DNA from: an uncultured Bacteroidales bacterium
Lineage (GTDB): Bacteria > Bacteroidota > Bacteroidia > Bacteroidales > P3
Direction: 5' to 3'
NCBI GenBank assembly: GCA_937886715.1
Contig: CAKZZD010000016.1
Location: 1 to 64,000, forward strand
Length of the DNA stretch: 64,000 nt
Below the pieces are notes generated by a model that had not been told where the DNA came from, ran no database searches, and saw nothing but the letters and a program-made list of their open reading frames with translations. Position 1 is the stretch's first letter. Every line of letters starts with the position of its first letter. This document shows positions 32,542-41,218 of this stretch, piece by piece. Position numbers and translations under genes: made by a program.

Positions 32542-33624
32542 CTATAAATCTTTGAGGATGACTTTTACTTCGTCGATGATTTGCTGGCAGCGAAGACGGG
32601 TCATCTTGGTGTTCGTGCCGACAACGATCATGTCCTCGTCGGTGGGTAAGCCTTTGAAGTTGATGGTGGTGGCATGCTCTCCAAGGGTTTGGTCGTTGGT
32701 GAGGTCGTAGGCAGGCGCCAGTTCCCAGCGGCCATCACGGCAGAGGAAGCTGAAATTGCGGGCATGGTCATCGAAATTGCGGGCGTAGTGGTTGAAGACC
32801 ATACGACGGAATTGCTGCTCGACGGCCTCGGGCGACTGCGTGAGGTATCCAGTGAGCTGCAGCAGGCTGTGGTAGTCCATCTTGGGTGGAGTGAGAGGCT
32901 CGCCCAGCAGGCCGCTGGCCGTGGCCATGTGGAGGCGGTTGCCCTGTTCGTCGATGTCGAAGCGCCGCGTGGCGAAATACTTACCCTCCATCAGCCGGAA
33001 TTCGGACACGACGATGCCGGCACTCCTGGCCACCTCATTGTAGCGGTATTCCTGCTGCCCGATGTCCGCGGGATCGAAGGTGTGTCGGAACTTGACAAGC
33101 CAATGGCCGTCGGCATCGCTGTAGAGACATTTGGGACGCACTCCGCCCGAATTGCCGCTGCCTGCAAGCAGCAGGTCCGACCCCTTGTCGGTCCTTTCGG
33201 ACAGCACATCGAGGGCAAGAGACTGCATCTCGTCGAGCGACAAGTCCGCTGTCGTGCCGCCCACCTTGCTCTCGGGGATATAGCACAAAGCCCCCATGCC
33301 CGAATTACCGACAAGACTCAACCGCTGCACAGGTGACAAACTACCGTAATCGAGGCCTTCACGTCGCAGCACCTTGCGGAGCAGGTATTCGCCATAGCCA
33401 CCGGGAAGACTGTCTTCGAAGATGCCGAAGTTGCCGCTGAAAGGTTGCCATGGGGCAGAAAAGAGGCCGGGCTTCAACGGCAGCTGCAGGGGCGAGATGG
33501 AGAATCCCTCGCGCAGCCACGCGTGGTCGTACTCAAACTGGCAGCATGAGCGGTTGCCCATCGACAAGGTTCCCACCTTGCGACCGTGATACCTCACGCT
33601 GACGCTTAAAATATCCTTAATCAT
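32542..33624 (-). CDS. hipA: HipA-type toxin kinase
   Basis: A 360-residue Ser/Thr-kinase-fold toxin of type II toxin-antitoxin systems; E. coli HipA phosphorylates glutamyl-tRNA synthetase and halts growth. The fused N-terminal domain (about 1-100; GNRSCCQFEYDHAWLREG, ENSLPGG-like DSLPGGYGEYLL) precedes the kinase. SGGVRPKCLY corresponds to the nucleotide-binding loop, and NFDDHARNFSFL to the catalytic Asp/Asn loop. ATG overlaps the hipB stop by 4 bases (ATGA). The target is inferred. A fragment of a close paralog is at 28805. Confidence 0.9.
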   Translation of the reverse strand: MIKDILSVSVRYHGRKVGTLSMGNRSCCQFEYDHAWLREGFSISPLQLPLKPGLFSAPWQPFSGNFGIFEDSLPGGYGEYLLRKVLRREGLDYGSLSPVQRLSLVGNSGMGALCYIPESKVGGTTADLSLDEMQSLALDVLSERTDKGSDLLLAGSGNSGGVRPKCLYSDADGHWLVKFRHTFDPADIGQQEYRYNEVARSAGIVVSEFRLMEGKYFATRRFDIDEQGNRLHMATASGLLGEPLTPPKMDYHSLLQLTGYLTQSPEAVEQQFRRMVFNHYARNFDDHARNFSFLCRDGRWELAPAYDLTNDQTLGEHATTINFKGLPTDEDMIVVGTNTKMTRLRCQQIIDEVKVILKDL

Positions 33625-33932
33625 ACTCCACGTTTTCGAGTTTTGTTCTTGTTGATCTCCAGCAGCTCTTCCATAGTGTCGTATTTGGGTTCCGACAGCA
33701 GCTGCATAACCTCTTCGGAATAGCCCAGCGCTTTTGCCAGCTTGACATACGACTCAAGCGATATGGAGTGTTTCAGCTCGAACCGCTGGATAGTGGATGC
33801 CGGCACTCCGCTCATGGCGGAAAGGCTCTTGGTGGAGAGCTTCTTTTCCAGCCTGCGCGCCTTCATATTCTCGGCCATCCGCTGCATTGTCACAGGCAAT
33901 GGATAGGGGTCAAACGTATATTCTTTATGCAT
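33621..33932 (-). CDS. hipB: HipB-type helix-turn-helix antitoxin
   Basis: A 103-residue XRE-family DNA-binding protein. The HTH is at about residues 18-70 (MAENMKARRLEKKLSTKSLS, AMSGVPASTIQRFELKHSIS). It should repress its own operon and neutralise HipA. ATG at 33932 is preferred to an upstream GTG frame. Two GTATGTAT sites lie between its promoter and start. ATGA overlap with hipA shows tight coupling. Confidence 0.85.
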   Translation of the reverse strand: MHKEYTFDPYPLPVTMQRMAENMKARRLEKKLSTKSLSAMSGVPASTIQRFELKHSISLESYVKLAKALGYSEEVMQLLSEPKYDTMEELLEINKNKTRKRGV

Positions 33933-33938
33933 ATTATA

Positions 33939-34007
33939 GTATGTATATCTTACATTTTTTGCTTTTAACACATCATATTGTATGTATTATTTCAAAATGC
34001 AAAGATA
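33939..34007 (-). promoter_or_regulatory. hipBA promoter and candidate operators
   Basis: -7 TATCTTTGC on the minus strand (34007-33999). GTATGTAT occurs at 33939-33946 and 33980-33987, 41 bases apart, downstream of the promoter: candidate HipB sites. Confidence 0.5.
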
Positions 34008-34101
34008 CACATTCTTTCCGGAATGGCAAAAATTAATTGAATCTGAATCCACACATCTGGGCGGCGACGGATTGTGGACGGGGAGGCGCGGGGCGCATGG
34101 A

Positions 34102-36774
34102 TCAATGGGCTTCGAGCCAGTTGGCACCGATGCCGACGGAGACCTCGACGGGGAGGCCTTCGAGGGGAAGCGCGGTCTGCATCTCGCGGGTGACGATGTC
34201 GCGAACTACCTCTTCCTCAGGACGGTAGAGGTCGAAGACGAGTTCGTCGTGGACCTGGAGGATCATCTTTGACTGCAGGTGCTGTTCGGCGAACTGGCGG
34301 TGGATGCGGACCATGGCCAGCTTGATCATGTCGGCGGAGGTGCCCTGAATGGGCATGTTGACAGCGTTGCGCTCGGCGAAGGAGCGAGCGGCGGCGTTGC
34401 GCGAGTTGATGTCGGGCAGGTAGCGGCGGCGTCCGAGCAGCGTGGAGGCGTAGCCACATTCGCGGGCCCGTTCGACACACTGGGTGATGAAGGCGCGGAT
34501 GTCGGGATATTGCTCAAAATACTGGCTGATGAGCGCCGACGCCTCGCTGCGAGGGATGGAGAGCTGCGAGGCCAGGCCGAAGGCCGAGATGCCGTAGAGG
34601 ATGCCGAAGTTGACGCTCTTGGCCATGCGCCGCTGGTCGGGGGTGACGTCGGCAATGTCGAGGTGGAAGATGCGGGCGGCGGTGGCGGCGTGGATGTCGA
34701 GGTGGGTGTTGAAGGCCTCGAGCATGCGATGGTCGCGTGCCAGGGAGGCGATGATGCGGAGCTCGATCTGGGAATAGTCGGCGGCGAGGATCAGATGCTG
34801 GTCGTCGGCGGGGACGATGGCGGCGCGTATCTGGCGTCCGCGGGGGGTGCGGATGGGTATGTTCTGCAGGTTGGGGTTGGACGACGAGAGGCGGCCGGTG
34901 GCGGTGACGGTCTGATGATAGATGGTGTGCAGGCGGCCGGTGGCGGGGTTGATGAGCTTGGGGAAAGAGAGCAGGTAGGTGTCGAGCAGTTTCGACACGG
35001 AGCGGTATTCGAGGATGAGGGGGATGACGGGATGGCGCGACGCGAGCTTGACGAGGACATCCTCGGCGGTGGAGAACTGGCGCGAGGCGGTGAGCGGCGG
35101 CTTGTCGGTGACGCGGAGCTGCTGATAGAGCACGTCGGCGAGCTGCTTGGGCGAGGCGATGTTGAAGGTGGTGCCGGCGAGCTGGTAGATCTGCTGGGCG
35201 ATGTCGTCGCGCTCGGCGGAGAGCTGGCCGGCGAGATGCTGCAGGGCGGCGGTGTCGATGCGGACGCCGGTGCGTTCCATGTCGACGAGGACATCGACCA
35301 GGGGCAGCTCGACGTCGGAATAGAGGCTGACGAGGGAAGCGTCGCGCAAGGAGGCGGCAAGGAGGGGATAGAGCTGCCAGAGGGCGGCAGCCTGGTTGGC
35401 GGCGCCGGTGGGCTCGAAGCCTATGCGCGAGGCGGAGATGGCGTCGAGGGTGTGGCGCATCTCGGCATCGACGAGGTAGTGGGCCAGCTGCACGTCGAAG
35501 ACGGGGCCGGCGAGGGCAAGTTGACGGCTGTGGAGAAGGTGGATGAGGGCCTTGAGATCGAAGCAGAGCTTGGTGGAGACAGGATGGAGGAGCAGGCGCG
35601 AGAAAGCGTCGTGGTCGAGGGTGGCGAGGTCGGCCACCCAGGCGGCGTCGGCATGGGTGGAGAGGGCCACCTCGGTGCCGTCGACGATGATGGCCACGTC
35701 GGCACCTTCGAGCGAGCGGAGCACCTCGGCGGTGAGGGGCTGCACCTGGACGGGCGTCTGGGTGGCCGGGAGGGCCTGGTCGAAAAGCGACGGGGCCTCG
35801 GGCGTGGCGCCAGGATGCGAAGGGGCTGCCACGTCGGCAGCGGGAGCCGCATCAGGGCGGGGCGGCGGAGTGGCGGCGGAAGGGGTCATGGGATGGTTGT
35901 AGTCGGCGGCGATGCGTCGGGCAAACTGGCGGAACTCGAGCTCGGAGGTGAGCTGCTGGAGCAGCGCGAAATCGGGTGTCTGGAGCAGCAGCTGGTCGGG
36001 CTCGAACGGTATGGGAGCGTCGAGGCGGATGGTGGCGAGCTGCTTGGAGAAGAGGGCCTGGTCGGCATACTGCTGGATGAGTGTGCGGGCCTTGTTGTTG
36101 GAGATCTCGTCGGCATGGGCGATGATTTCCTCGATGGAGCCGAACTGGGCGATGAGTTTTTTGGCGGTCTTCTCCCCCACTCCGGGCACACCGGGGATGT
36201 TGTCGGAGGCGTCGCCCCAGAGGCCGAGGAGGTCGATGACCTGGCGGCAATGGTTGACGCCGAAGAGCTCGTGCACCTCGAGCGGCGAGAGTATCTGGTC
36301 GGGCTTGCCGGCACGGCCGAAGCGGTACATCTTGACGTGCGAGGTGACGAGCTGGGCGAAATCTTTGTCGGGGGTGATCATGACCACCTCGTCGAAACCG
36401 GAATCCTCGGCGGCATGAGAGAGCGTGCCGATGACGTCGTCGGCCTCGAAGCCCTCGCAGGTGAGAATGGGTATGCGGAAAGCCTCGATCATCTGTCGCA
36501 CCCACGGGAGCGAGAGCTGGATGTCCTCGGGCATCGCGTCGCGGTTGGCCTTATATTCGGCATAGAGCTCATGGCGGAAGGTGGGCTTCTGGAGGTCGAA
36601 GGCGACGCCGACATGCGTGGGCTGCAGATGGCGGAGCAGGTCGTAGAGGGTGGTGGAAAAACCCAATACGGCCGACGTGTTGAAGCCCTTGGAGTTGACG
36701 CGGGGTTTGCGGTTGAGGGCGTAGTAGGCGCGATAGACGACGGCCATACCGTCGATGAGGATCAGTTTTTTCAT
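34102..36774 (-). CDS. polA: DNA polymerase I
   Basis: An 890-residue polymerase for Okazaki-fragment processing and repair. The N-terminal 5'-3' exonuclease (1-290; LILIDGMAVVYRAYYAL, GFEADDVIGT, GVGEKTAKKLI) and the polymerase (about 500-890) are intact: motif A DYSQIELR with Asp666, O-helix RRMAKSVNFGILYG, motif C VHDE with Asp843. The middle 3'-5' exonuclease domain has lost its acidic sites: the usual FDTET position reads IIVDGTEVAL, and the second site reads LCFDLKAL, as in Bst/Taq-like non-proofreading enzymes. ATG at 36774 overlaps the pdxA stop by 4 bases; the longer frame through pdxA is rejected. Confidence 0.95.
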   Translation of the reverse strand: MKKLILIDGMAVVYRAYYALNRKPRVNSKGFNTSAVLGFSTTLYDLLRHLQPTHVGVAFDLQKPTFRHELYAEYKANRDAMPEDIQLSLPWVRQMIEAFRIPILTCEGFEADDVIGTLSHAAEDSGFDEVVMITPDKDFAQLVTSHVKMYRFGRAGKPDQILSPLEVHELFGVNHCRQVIDLLGLWGDASDNIPGVPGVGEKTAKKLIAQFGSIEEIIAHADEISNNKARTLIQQYADQALFSKQLATIRLDAPIPFEPDQLLLQTPDFALLQQLTSELEFRQFARRIAADYNHPMTPSAATPPPRPDAAPAADVAAPSHPGATPEAPSLFDQALPATQTPVQVQPLTAEVLRSLEGADVAIIVDGTEVALSTHADAAWVADLATLDHDAFSRLLLHPVSTKLCFDLKALIHLLHSRQLALAGPVFDVQLAHYLVDAEMRHTLDAISASRIGFEPTGAANQAAALWQLYPLLAASLRDASLVSLYSDVELPLVDVLVDMERTGVRIDTAALQHLAGQLSAERDDIAQQIYQLAGTTFNIASPKQLADVLYQQLRVTDKPPLTASRQFSTAEDVLVKLASRHPVIPLILEYRSVSKLLDTYLLSFPKLINPATGRLHTIYHQTVTATGRLSSSNPNLQNIPIRTPRGRQIRAAIVPADDQHLILAADYSQIELRIIASLARDHRMLEAFNTHLDIHAATAARIFHLDIADVTPDQRRMAKSVNFGILYGISAFGLASQLSIPRSEASALISQYFEQYPDIRAFITQCVERARECGYASTLLGRRRYLPDINSRNAAARSFAERNAVNMPIQGTSADMIKLAMVRIHRQFAEQHLQSKMILQVHDELVFDLYRPEEEVVRDIVTREMQTALPLEGLPVEVSVGIGANWLEAH

Positions 36775-37817
36775 ACCAAAGGATTGGCGGTGAGTTGGTC
36801 GTATTCGATACGGTTTTTGAGGATGTTGCAGGCGAGATAGACGGCGGAGCGGAACGACTGTTCGCTGGCGCGGTCCTTGCCGGCGATGTCGTAGCCGGTG
36901 CCGTGGGCGGGGCTGGTGCGGACGTAGGGCAGGCCGGCGGTGTAGTTGACGCCCTCGGTAAAGGACATCAGCTTGAAGGGGATGAGACCCTGGTCGTGGT
37001 AGAGGGCCAGGACGCCGTCGAACTTGTTGAATTCGCTGCTGCCGAAGAAGCCGTCGCTGGGGAAGGGGCCATAGGCGAGGATGCCGTTGGCCTGGGCTTC
37101 GTCGATGACGGGACGGATGACCTTGAGGTCGAAGTCGCCGATAACGCCGTTGTCGCCGGCATGGGGGTCGAGGGCGAGGATGGCGATTTTGGGGATGGTG
37201 ATGCCGAAGTCGCGCTTGAGGCTCTGGTTCATGAGGGTGATTTTCTCGAGCAGCAGGTCGTGGGTGAGCGCGTTGGGTACATCCTTGAGGGCAAGGTGGT
37301 TGGTGACGATGCCAATGCGGATGCGGTCGCAGACCATGAGCATGAGGCTGGAGCATCCGAACTGGTGGGAGAGATACTCGGTGTGGCCGGGAAAATCGAA
37401 ATCGTCGGCCTGGATGTTGCGCTTGTTGATGGGGGCGGTAACGAGGACGTCGACGGTGCCGGCCTTGAGGTCAGCGCAGGCACGGTTGAGGCTCTCGCGG
37501 GAGAGACGGCCGGCGATGTCGGTGCTCTTGCCAAGGTCGATTTTCACCTCCTCCTGGGTGAGGTTGATGACGTTGAACTTGCGGTCCTGTGCCTCGGAGG
37601 CGTCGCGGATGGAGGTGAAGTTCATCTCGCCGGGCATGGAGGTGAGGAGTTTCTTATGATAGGAGGCCACCTTGGTGGAGCCGTAGAGGATGGGGGTGCA
37701 GATGTCGTACATGCGGCTGTCGCCGAAGGTTTTGAGGATGACCTCGTAGCCCACACCGTTGATGTCGCCGTGGGAGATGGCGACTTTGATTTTCTTTTCT
37801 TGATTTTTATGTTCCAT
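36771..37817 (-). CDS. pdxA: 4-hydroxythreonine-4-phosphate dehydrogenase
   Basis: A 348-residue enzyme of de novo pyridoxal phosphate synthesis (DXP-dependent route): it oxidises 4-phosphohydroxy-threonine with NAD. Metal-binding histidines are visible in FPGHTEYL, ALDPHAGDNG and YHDQGLIPFK. The start SHGDINGVGYEVILK and PINKRNIQ are typical. ATG at 37817. It shares an ATGA junction with polA, so the two are translationally coupled. It follows pepA by 46 bases on the same strand. Confidence 0.95.
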   Translation of the reverse strand: MEHKNQEKKIKVAISHGDINGVGYEVILKTFGDSRMYDICTPILYGSTKVASYHKKLLTSMPGEMNFTSIRDASEAQDRKFNVINLTQEEVKIDLGKSTDIAGRLSRESLNRACADLKAGTVDVLVTAPINKRNIQADDFDFPGHTEYLSHQFGCSSLMLMVCDRIRIGIVTNHLALKDVPNALTHDLLLEKITLMNQSLKRDFGITIPKIAILALDPHAGDNGVIGDFDLKVIRPVIDEAQANGILAYGPFPSDGFFGSSEFNKFDGVLALYHDQGLIPFKLMSFTEGVNYTAGLPYVRTSPAHGTGYDIAGKDRASEQSFRSAVYLACNILKNRIEYDQLTANPLV

Positions 37818-37863
37818 AAAATGTGTTGCGTTTTTTGCGTGTAAGCTTTATTGTGATTAATTG

Positions 37864-39300
37864 TCAGGATTGCATCTGGAGGAAAGCGTAGAGTAGGCGG
37901 ACGCCGACGGCAGAGGCGCCTTGGGCATAGTAATGCTGGGGCTTGGAGAAGAAGGCCACGCCGGCGATGTCGAGGTGGATGAAAGGCACCTCATGGGCAA
38001 AGTGGGCCAGGAACTTGGCGGCGGTGATGGTGCCGGCCTGGGGGACGGTGGCACAGTTGCGGAGGTCGGCGACGGGCGACTTGATGAGCTCGTCGTATTC
38101 GTCCCACATGGGGAAGTCGGCCAGGCGCTCGTAGACCTGCTCGCCGACGAGATGCAGAAGGCAGAGGTCGTCGGCGGCATTTTTGTGCATGGCGGCGATG
38201 CCGAAGGTGGAGATGGCACGCACGGCGGCACCGGTGAGGGTGGCGGCGTCGATGATGAGGCGCGGATTGTAGACCTTGGCGGCATAGGCGATGGCGTCGG
38301 CCAGGATGAGACGGCCCTCGGCGTCGGTGTTGACGATTTCGACGGTGGTGCCGTCGTACATAGTGAGGATGTCGTCGGGAGCGTAGGCGTTGAAGGCAGG
38401 CCGGTTGTCGGTGAGGGGAAGGAGGGCGACGATGTGGACGGGCAGCCGGTTGTCGGCGGCGGCGAAGAGCACGGAAGCCATGGTGGCGGCGCCGGCCATG
38501 TCGGACTTCATCTCCTGCATATAGTCGTCGGGCTTGATGTTGAGGCCGCCGGTGTCGAACATGACGCCTTTGCCGACGAGGGCGATGGGCTGGTCGGGCG
38601 AGCCGGCAGGATGATATTCGAGGACGACGAAACGGGGCTCGTCGACGCTGCCGCTGTTGACGGCGATGAGGCCGCCCATGCGGAGGCTCTGGATCTGTTT
38701 CTTGTCCATGACGGTGCATGTGACATCGGGAAGGTCGGCGGCGACAGCCTGCAGCTCGTCGGCAAAGCGTGGCGCATTGAGGTCGGCGACAGGAAGGTTG
38801 ACCCATTCGCGGCACCAGAAGATGCGATTCCAAAGGCGGGCCTGCGTGTCGAGTTCGGCCTGCGAAAGATAGCGGTCGTCGACGACGAGGGAGTCGAGAT
38901 GGAAGATGTCGGTGGAACGATAGCGGTCGAAGCTATAGTCGGCCAGCGAGAGGCCTTCGACGAGCGCCACAATTTCCTCGGTGAGGGTGCCTTCGCCGGT
39001 GACGGCAAGGTGACGGACCTCGTCGTTGCGGAGCAGAGTATGAAGGTCCTTGGCCGCGCGGCGCAACATCTCCTGCGAGCGAGCCGAAGGCAGTTCGCTG
39101 TCGAAGGAGACGACATAGATGCGGTACGGCAGACGGTCGAAAGGCTGGACGAAGGACTTCTTGATCGAGCGGCGATGATGGATGAGATCGATTTCCTTGC
39201 GTGAGAGCGGCAGGGAGCGGTCGGCTACCTCGTCGCCATAGAGGAGCACCAAATCGCCCTGATATTCTTTAGGATTGAGGTTTTGGGATATGTACTGCAT
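37864..39300 (-). CDS. Leucyl aminopeptidase family protein (M17)
   Basis: A 478-residue cytosolic M17 metallo-aminopeptidase that removes N-terminal residues and helps recycle peptides. The two-metal site is seen in VGKGVMFDTGGLNIKP (Lys and Asp ligands) and NTDAEGRLILADA (Asp, Glu, Arg), with MKSDMAGAATM between. The N-terminal macrodomain-like part (1-160) is diverged. ATG at 39300. The hexamer is inferred from the family. It lies between the short ABC exporter and pdxA in the leftward block. Confidence 0.92.
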   Translation of the reverse strand: MQYISQNLNPKEYQGDLVLLYGDEVADRSLPLSRKEIDLIHHRRSIKKSFVQPFDRLPYRIYVVSFDSELPSARSQEMLRRAAKDLHTLLRNDEVRHLAVTGEGTLTEEIVALVEGLSLADYSFDRYRSTDIFHLDSLVVDDRYLSQAELDTQARLWNRIFWCREWVNLPVADLNAPRFADELQAVAADLPDVTCTVMDKKQIQSLRMGGLIAVNSGSVDEPRFVVLEYHPAGSPDQPIALVGKGVMFDTGGLNIKPDDYMQEMKSDMAGAATMASVLFAAADNRLPVHIVALLPLTDNRPAFNAYAPDDILTMYDGTTVEIVNTDAEGRLILADAIAYAAKVYNPRLIIDAATLTGAAVRAISTFGIAAMHKNAADDLCLLHLVGEQVYERLADFPMWDEYDELIKSPVADLRNCATVPQAGTITAAKFLAHFAHEVPFIHLDIAGVAFFSKPQHYYAQGASAVGVRLLYAFLQMQS

Positions 39301-39350
39301 GACTGTAATGTTTATTTCGTGAATATGTTAATTTTCTGATTCAATATTGA

Positions 39351-40937
39351 TTATCTGTGGGTTATAAGGATTATGATGCGGTTGGTTTTTTCTTTTTCAA
39401 GGATATTGTGAAAGGTCTGTCGGGTGGCAGTGTCGAGCCAAGCTGTAGGTTCGTCGAGGAGGAGAAGGGGCGTGGGTCTGTCGAGGGCACGGGCGATGGC
39501 AAGGCGCTGCCACTGGCCCATGCTGAGTTCGGAGCCCTGGTCGAAGAGGCGCCCGAGAGTAGAGTCATAGCCTTTCGGCAGCGAGGGCACGAAATCGAGC
39601 AGCGGGTCGGCGATGCGGGAAGTGTGCGGTCGGTCGGAGAGGGTGATATTCTCGTCGACGGTGATGAAATAGCGCCCGAAGTCCTGGAAGAGGACAGACA
39701 TGGAGGCGCGGAGGGAGTGAAGGTCGAACCGACGGATGTCGGTGCCGTTGAGGAGGATGCGGCCCTGCTGGGGGTCGTAGAACCGAAGGAGGAGATTGAT
39801 GACGGTGGACTTGCCGATGCCGTTGTGGCCCTCGAGGGGGGTGATTTCGCCGCGGCGGGCGGTGAAGTTGAAGTGGCTGAGGACATCGCGCTCCATGCCG
39901 GGATAGCGGAAGACGACGTCGCAGAACTGGATGGAGGAAATGTCGGAAGGAACGGGGATCGGATCGGGCGGAGAGACTACTGTTGGCTCGAGGGAGAGAT
40001 ATTCGAAGAGGTTGGAGAGGAAGAGACGGTTGTCGTAGAGACTGGAGAGGGAGGCGACGAGGGACGTCAGAGCGCCCAGCCCGCGGCGGAAGGCCTCGAA
40101 GAGCATGACAAAGGTGCCGACAGAGAAGATGCCGCTGGCGGTGCGAGCGGCCAGGAGGGCGACGACGAGGAGCATGGCTGCCGCCTCGACGACGGCACAG
40201 AGGAGCGAGTAGGCCCCGAGGCGGCGGGAGATGGCGACGATGCGGGAGGTGAGGCGGGAGCGGGTGCGGGTGTAGCGGGAGCGGAAGAAAGATTCGGCGC
40301 GGAAGGCGCGGAGCTCCTTGGCGTACTCGCGACGGGTGAGCACGGCGGCGAGATAGGAAGAGAGGCGGAAGAGAGGGGTGTTCTGCCGACGGAAACGATA
40401 GACGATGCGCGACTTGGAGAGACGGACAACGAAAGAGGGGACGACGGCGACAAACATGACAGGCAGCACCCACCACGACGCAGAGGCGAGGATGACGACG
40501 ATGCCGACGATGGTGACGGCCGAAGCAAAAAGGGACATGATGGAAGAGAAGACCTGGACGGGGCGTGAGGAGGCCTCCTGCTGGGCGCGGTGCAGCGTGT
40601 CGTGATAAGAGGGATTGTCGTAGTAGGCCATGTCGAGGCGAGCGGCCTGGGTCTGGATGGCCTGGTTGACATGGTCGATGAGGCGCTGGGAGAGGACGTC
40701 GGAGTTGACACCGTCGAGGATGGAGACCACACGCTGGAGCAGGAAGACGCCACACATGGCCAGCAGCCAAGGGAGGAAAGCTCCCTCGCCAGCCGACACG
40801 GCATCGACGAGCTGCTTGAGAAGGAAGAGGTTGGCCAGCGGCAACAGACTCCCGAGGAGCACATAGAGAGCGCGGCGCCAGAAAGAGCCGCGGTCGCATT
40901 GGCAGACCATTTGCAGGGATTTCCAGAGATGCTTCAT
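39351..40937 (-). CDS. ABC exporter (fused TMD-NBD) ending just after the H-loop
   Basis: A 528-residue half-transporter. The N-terminal membrane domain has about six helices (ALYVLLGSLLPLANLFLLKQ, FLPWLLAMCGVFLLQRV, VTIVGIVVILASASWWVLPV). The nucleotide-binding domain has Walker A EGHNGIGKST, Q-loop FQDFG, signature LSMGQWQRLAIARAL (Met replaces the first Gly of LSGGQ) and Walker B LLLLDEPTAWLD. The protein stops at IIILITHR, directly after the switch histidine; the usual 40-50 residue closing part is absent. ATG overlaps the DUF721 stop (ATGA). It may be functional or freshly truncated; the substrate is unknown. Confidence 0.85.
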   Translation of the reverse strand: MKHLWKSLQMVCQCDRGSFWRRALYVLLGSLLPLANLFLLKQLVDAVSAGEGAFLPWLLAMCGVFLLQRVVSILDGVNSDVLSQRLIDHVNQAIQTQAARLDMAYYDNPSYHDTLHRAQQEASSRPVQVFSSIMSLFASAVTIVGIVVILASASWWVLPVMFVAVVPSFVVRLSKSRIVYRFRRQNTPLFRLSSYLAAVLTRREYAKELRAFRAESFFRSRYTRTRSRLTSRIVAISRRLGAYSLLCAVVEAAAMLLVVALLAARTASGIFSVGTFVMLFEAFRRGLGALTSLVASLSSLYDNRLFLSNLFEYLSLEPTVVSPPDPIPVPSDISSIQFCDVVFRYPGMERDVLSHFNFTARRGEITPLEGHNGIGKSTVINLLLRFYDPQQGRILLNGTDIRRFDLHSLRASMSVLFQDFGRYFITVDENITLSDRPHTSRIADPLLDFVPSLPKGYDSTLGRLFDQGSELSMGQWQRLAIARALDRPTPLLLLDEPTAWLDTATRQTFHNILEKEKTNRIIILITHR

Positions 40938-41218
40938 TGCAGAATGATTCGTTTGACCACCTCGCGCCCGAGGGACTGGTTGATGCACAGACGGAGACTT
41001 TCGCGCCGCAGACGGAGTTCGTTTTTCAGCGAAGCACCCTGGAGGCGCAGCACCAGAGTGCCGTTGCGATAGCTGACATTGAGCGTCAGGCGGCTGATGA
41101 GCGGCCCCACCAGCGAGCGATAGGCCCGCTCGACCTCAATCTCGGTGGCAAAATCGCCGAGGTCCATCTTGCGAAACACGTGGTCGATGTAATAGTTGAT
41201 GTCCCTATCCTCTTGCAT
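40934..41218 (-). CDS. DUF721 (DciA-like) protein
   Basis: A 94-residue DUF721 protein. DciA of this family loads the replicative helicase DnaB in bacteria lacking DnaC/DnaI, which fits the recF neighbour. Visible core: DHVFRKMDLGDFATEIEVER, AYRSLVGPLISRLTLNVSYR, LVLRLQGASLKNELRLRRES. It is compact and lacks the long disordered tail of proteobacterial DciA. ATG at 41218 overlaps the end of recF by 14 bases, and its TGA overlaps the ABC exporter start. Confidence 0.85.
   Translation of the reverse strand: MQEDRDINYYIDHVFRKMDLGDFATEIEVERAYRSLVGPLISRLTLNVSYRNGTLVLRLQGASLKNELRLRRESLRLCINQSLGREVVKRIILQ

Noticed and set aside
34279..36840. 853-codon plus-strand frame
   Set aside because: Antisense shadow of polA, Gly/Glu/Val-rich and without motifs.
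36775..37356. N-terminal extension of polA through pdxA
   Set aside because: The extension is out-of-frame pdxA, Arg/Pro/His-rich. The ATG at 36774 gives the standard PolA start and an ATGA overlap.
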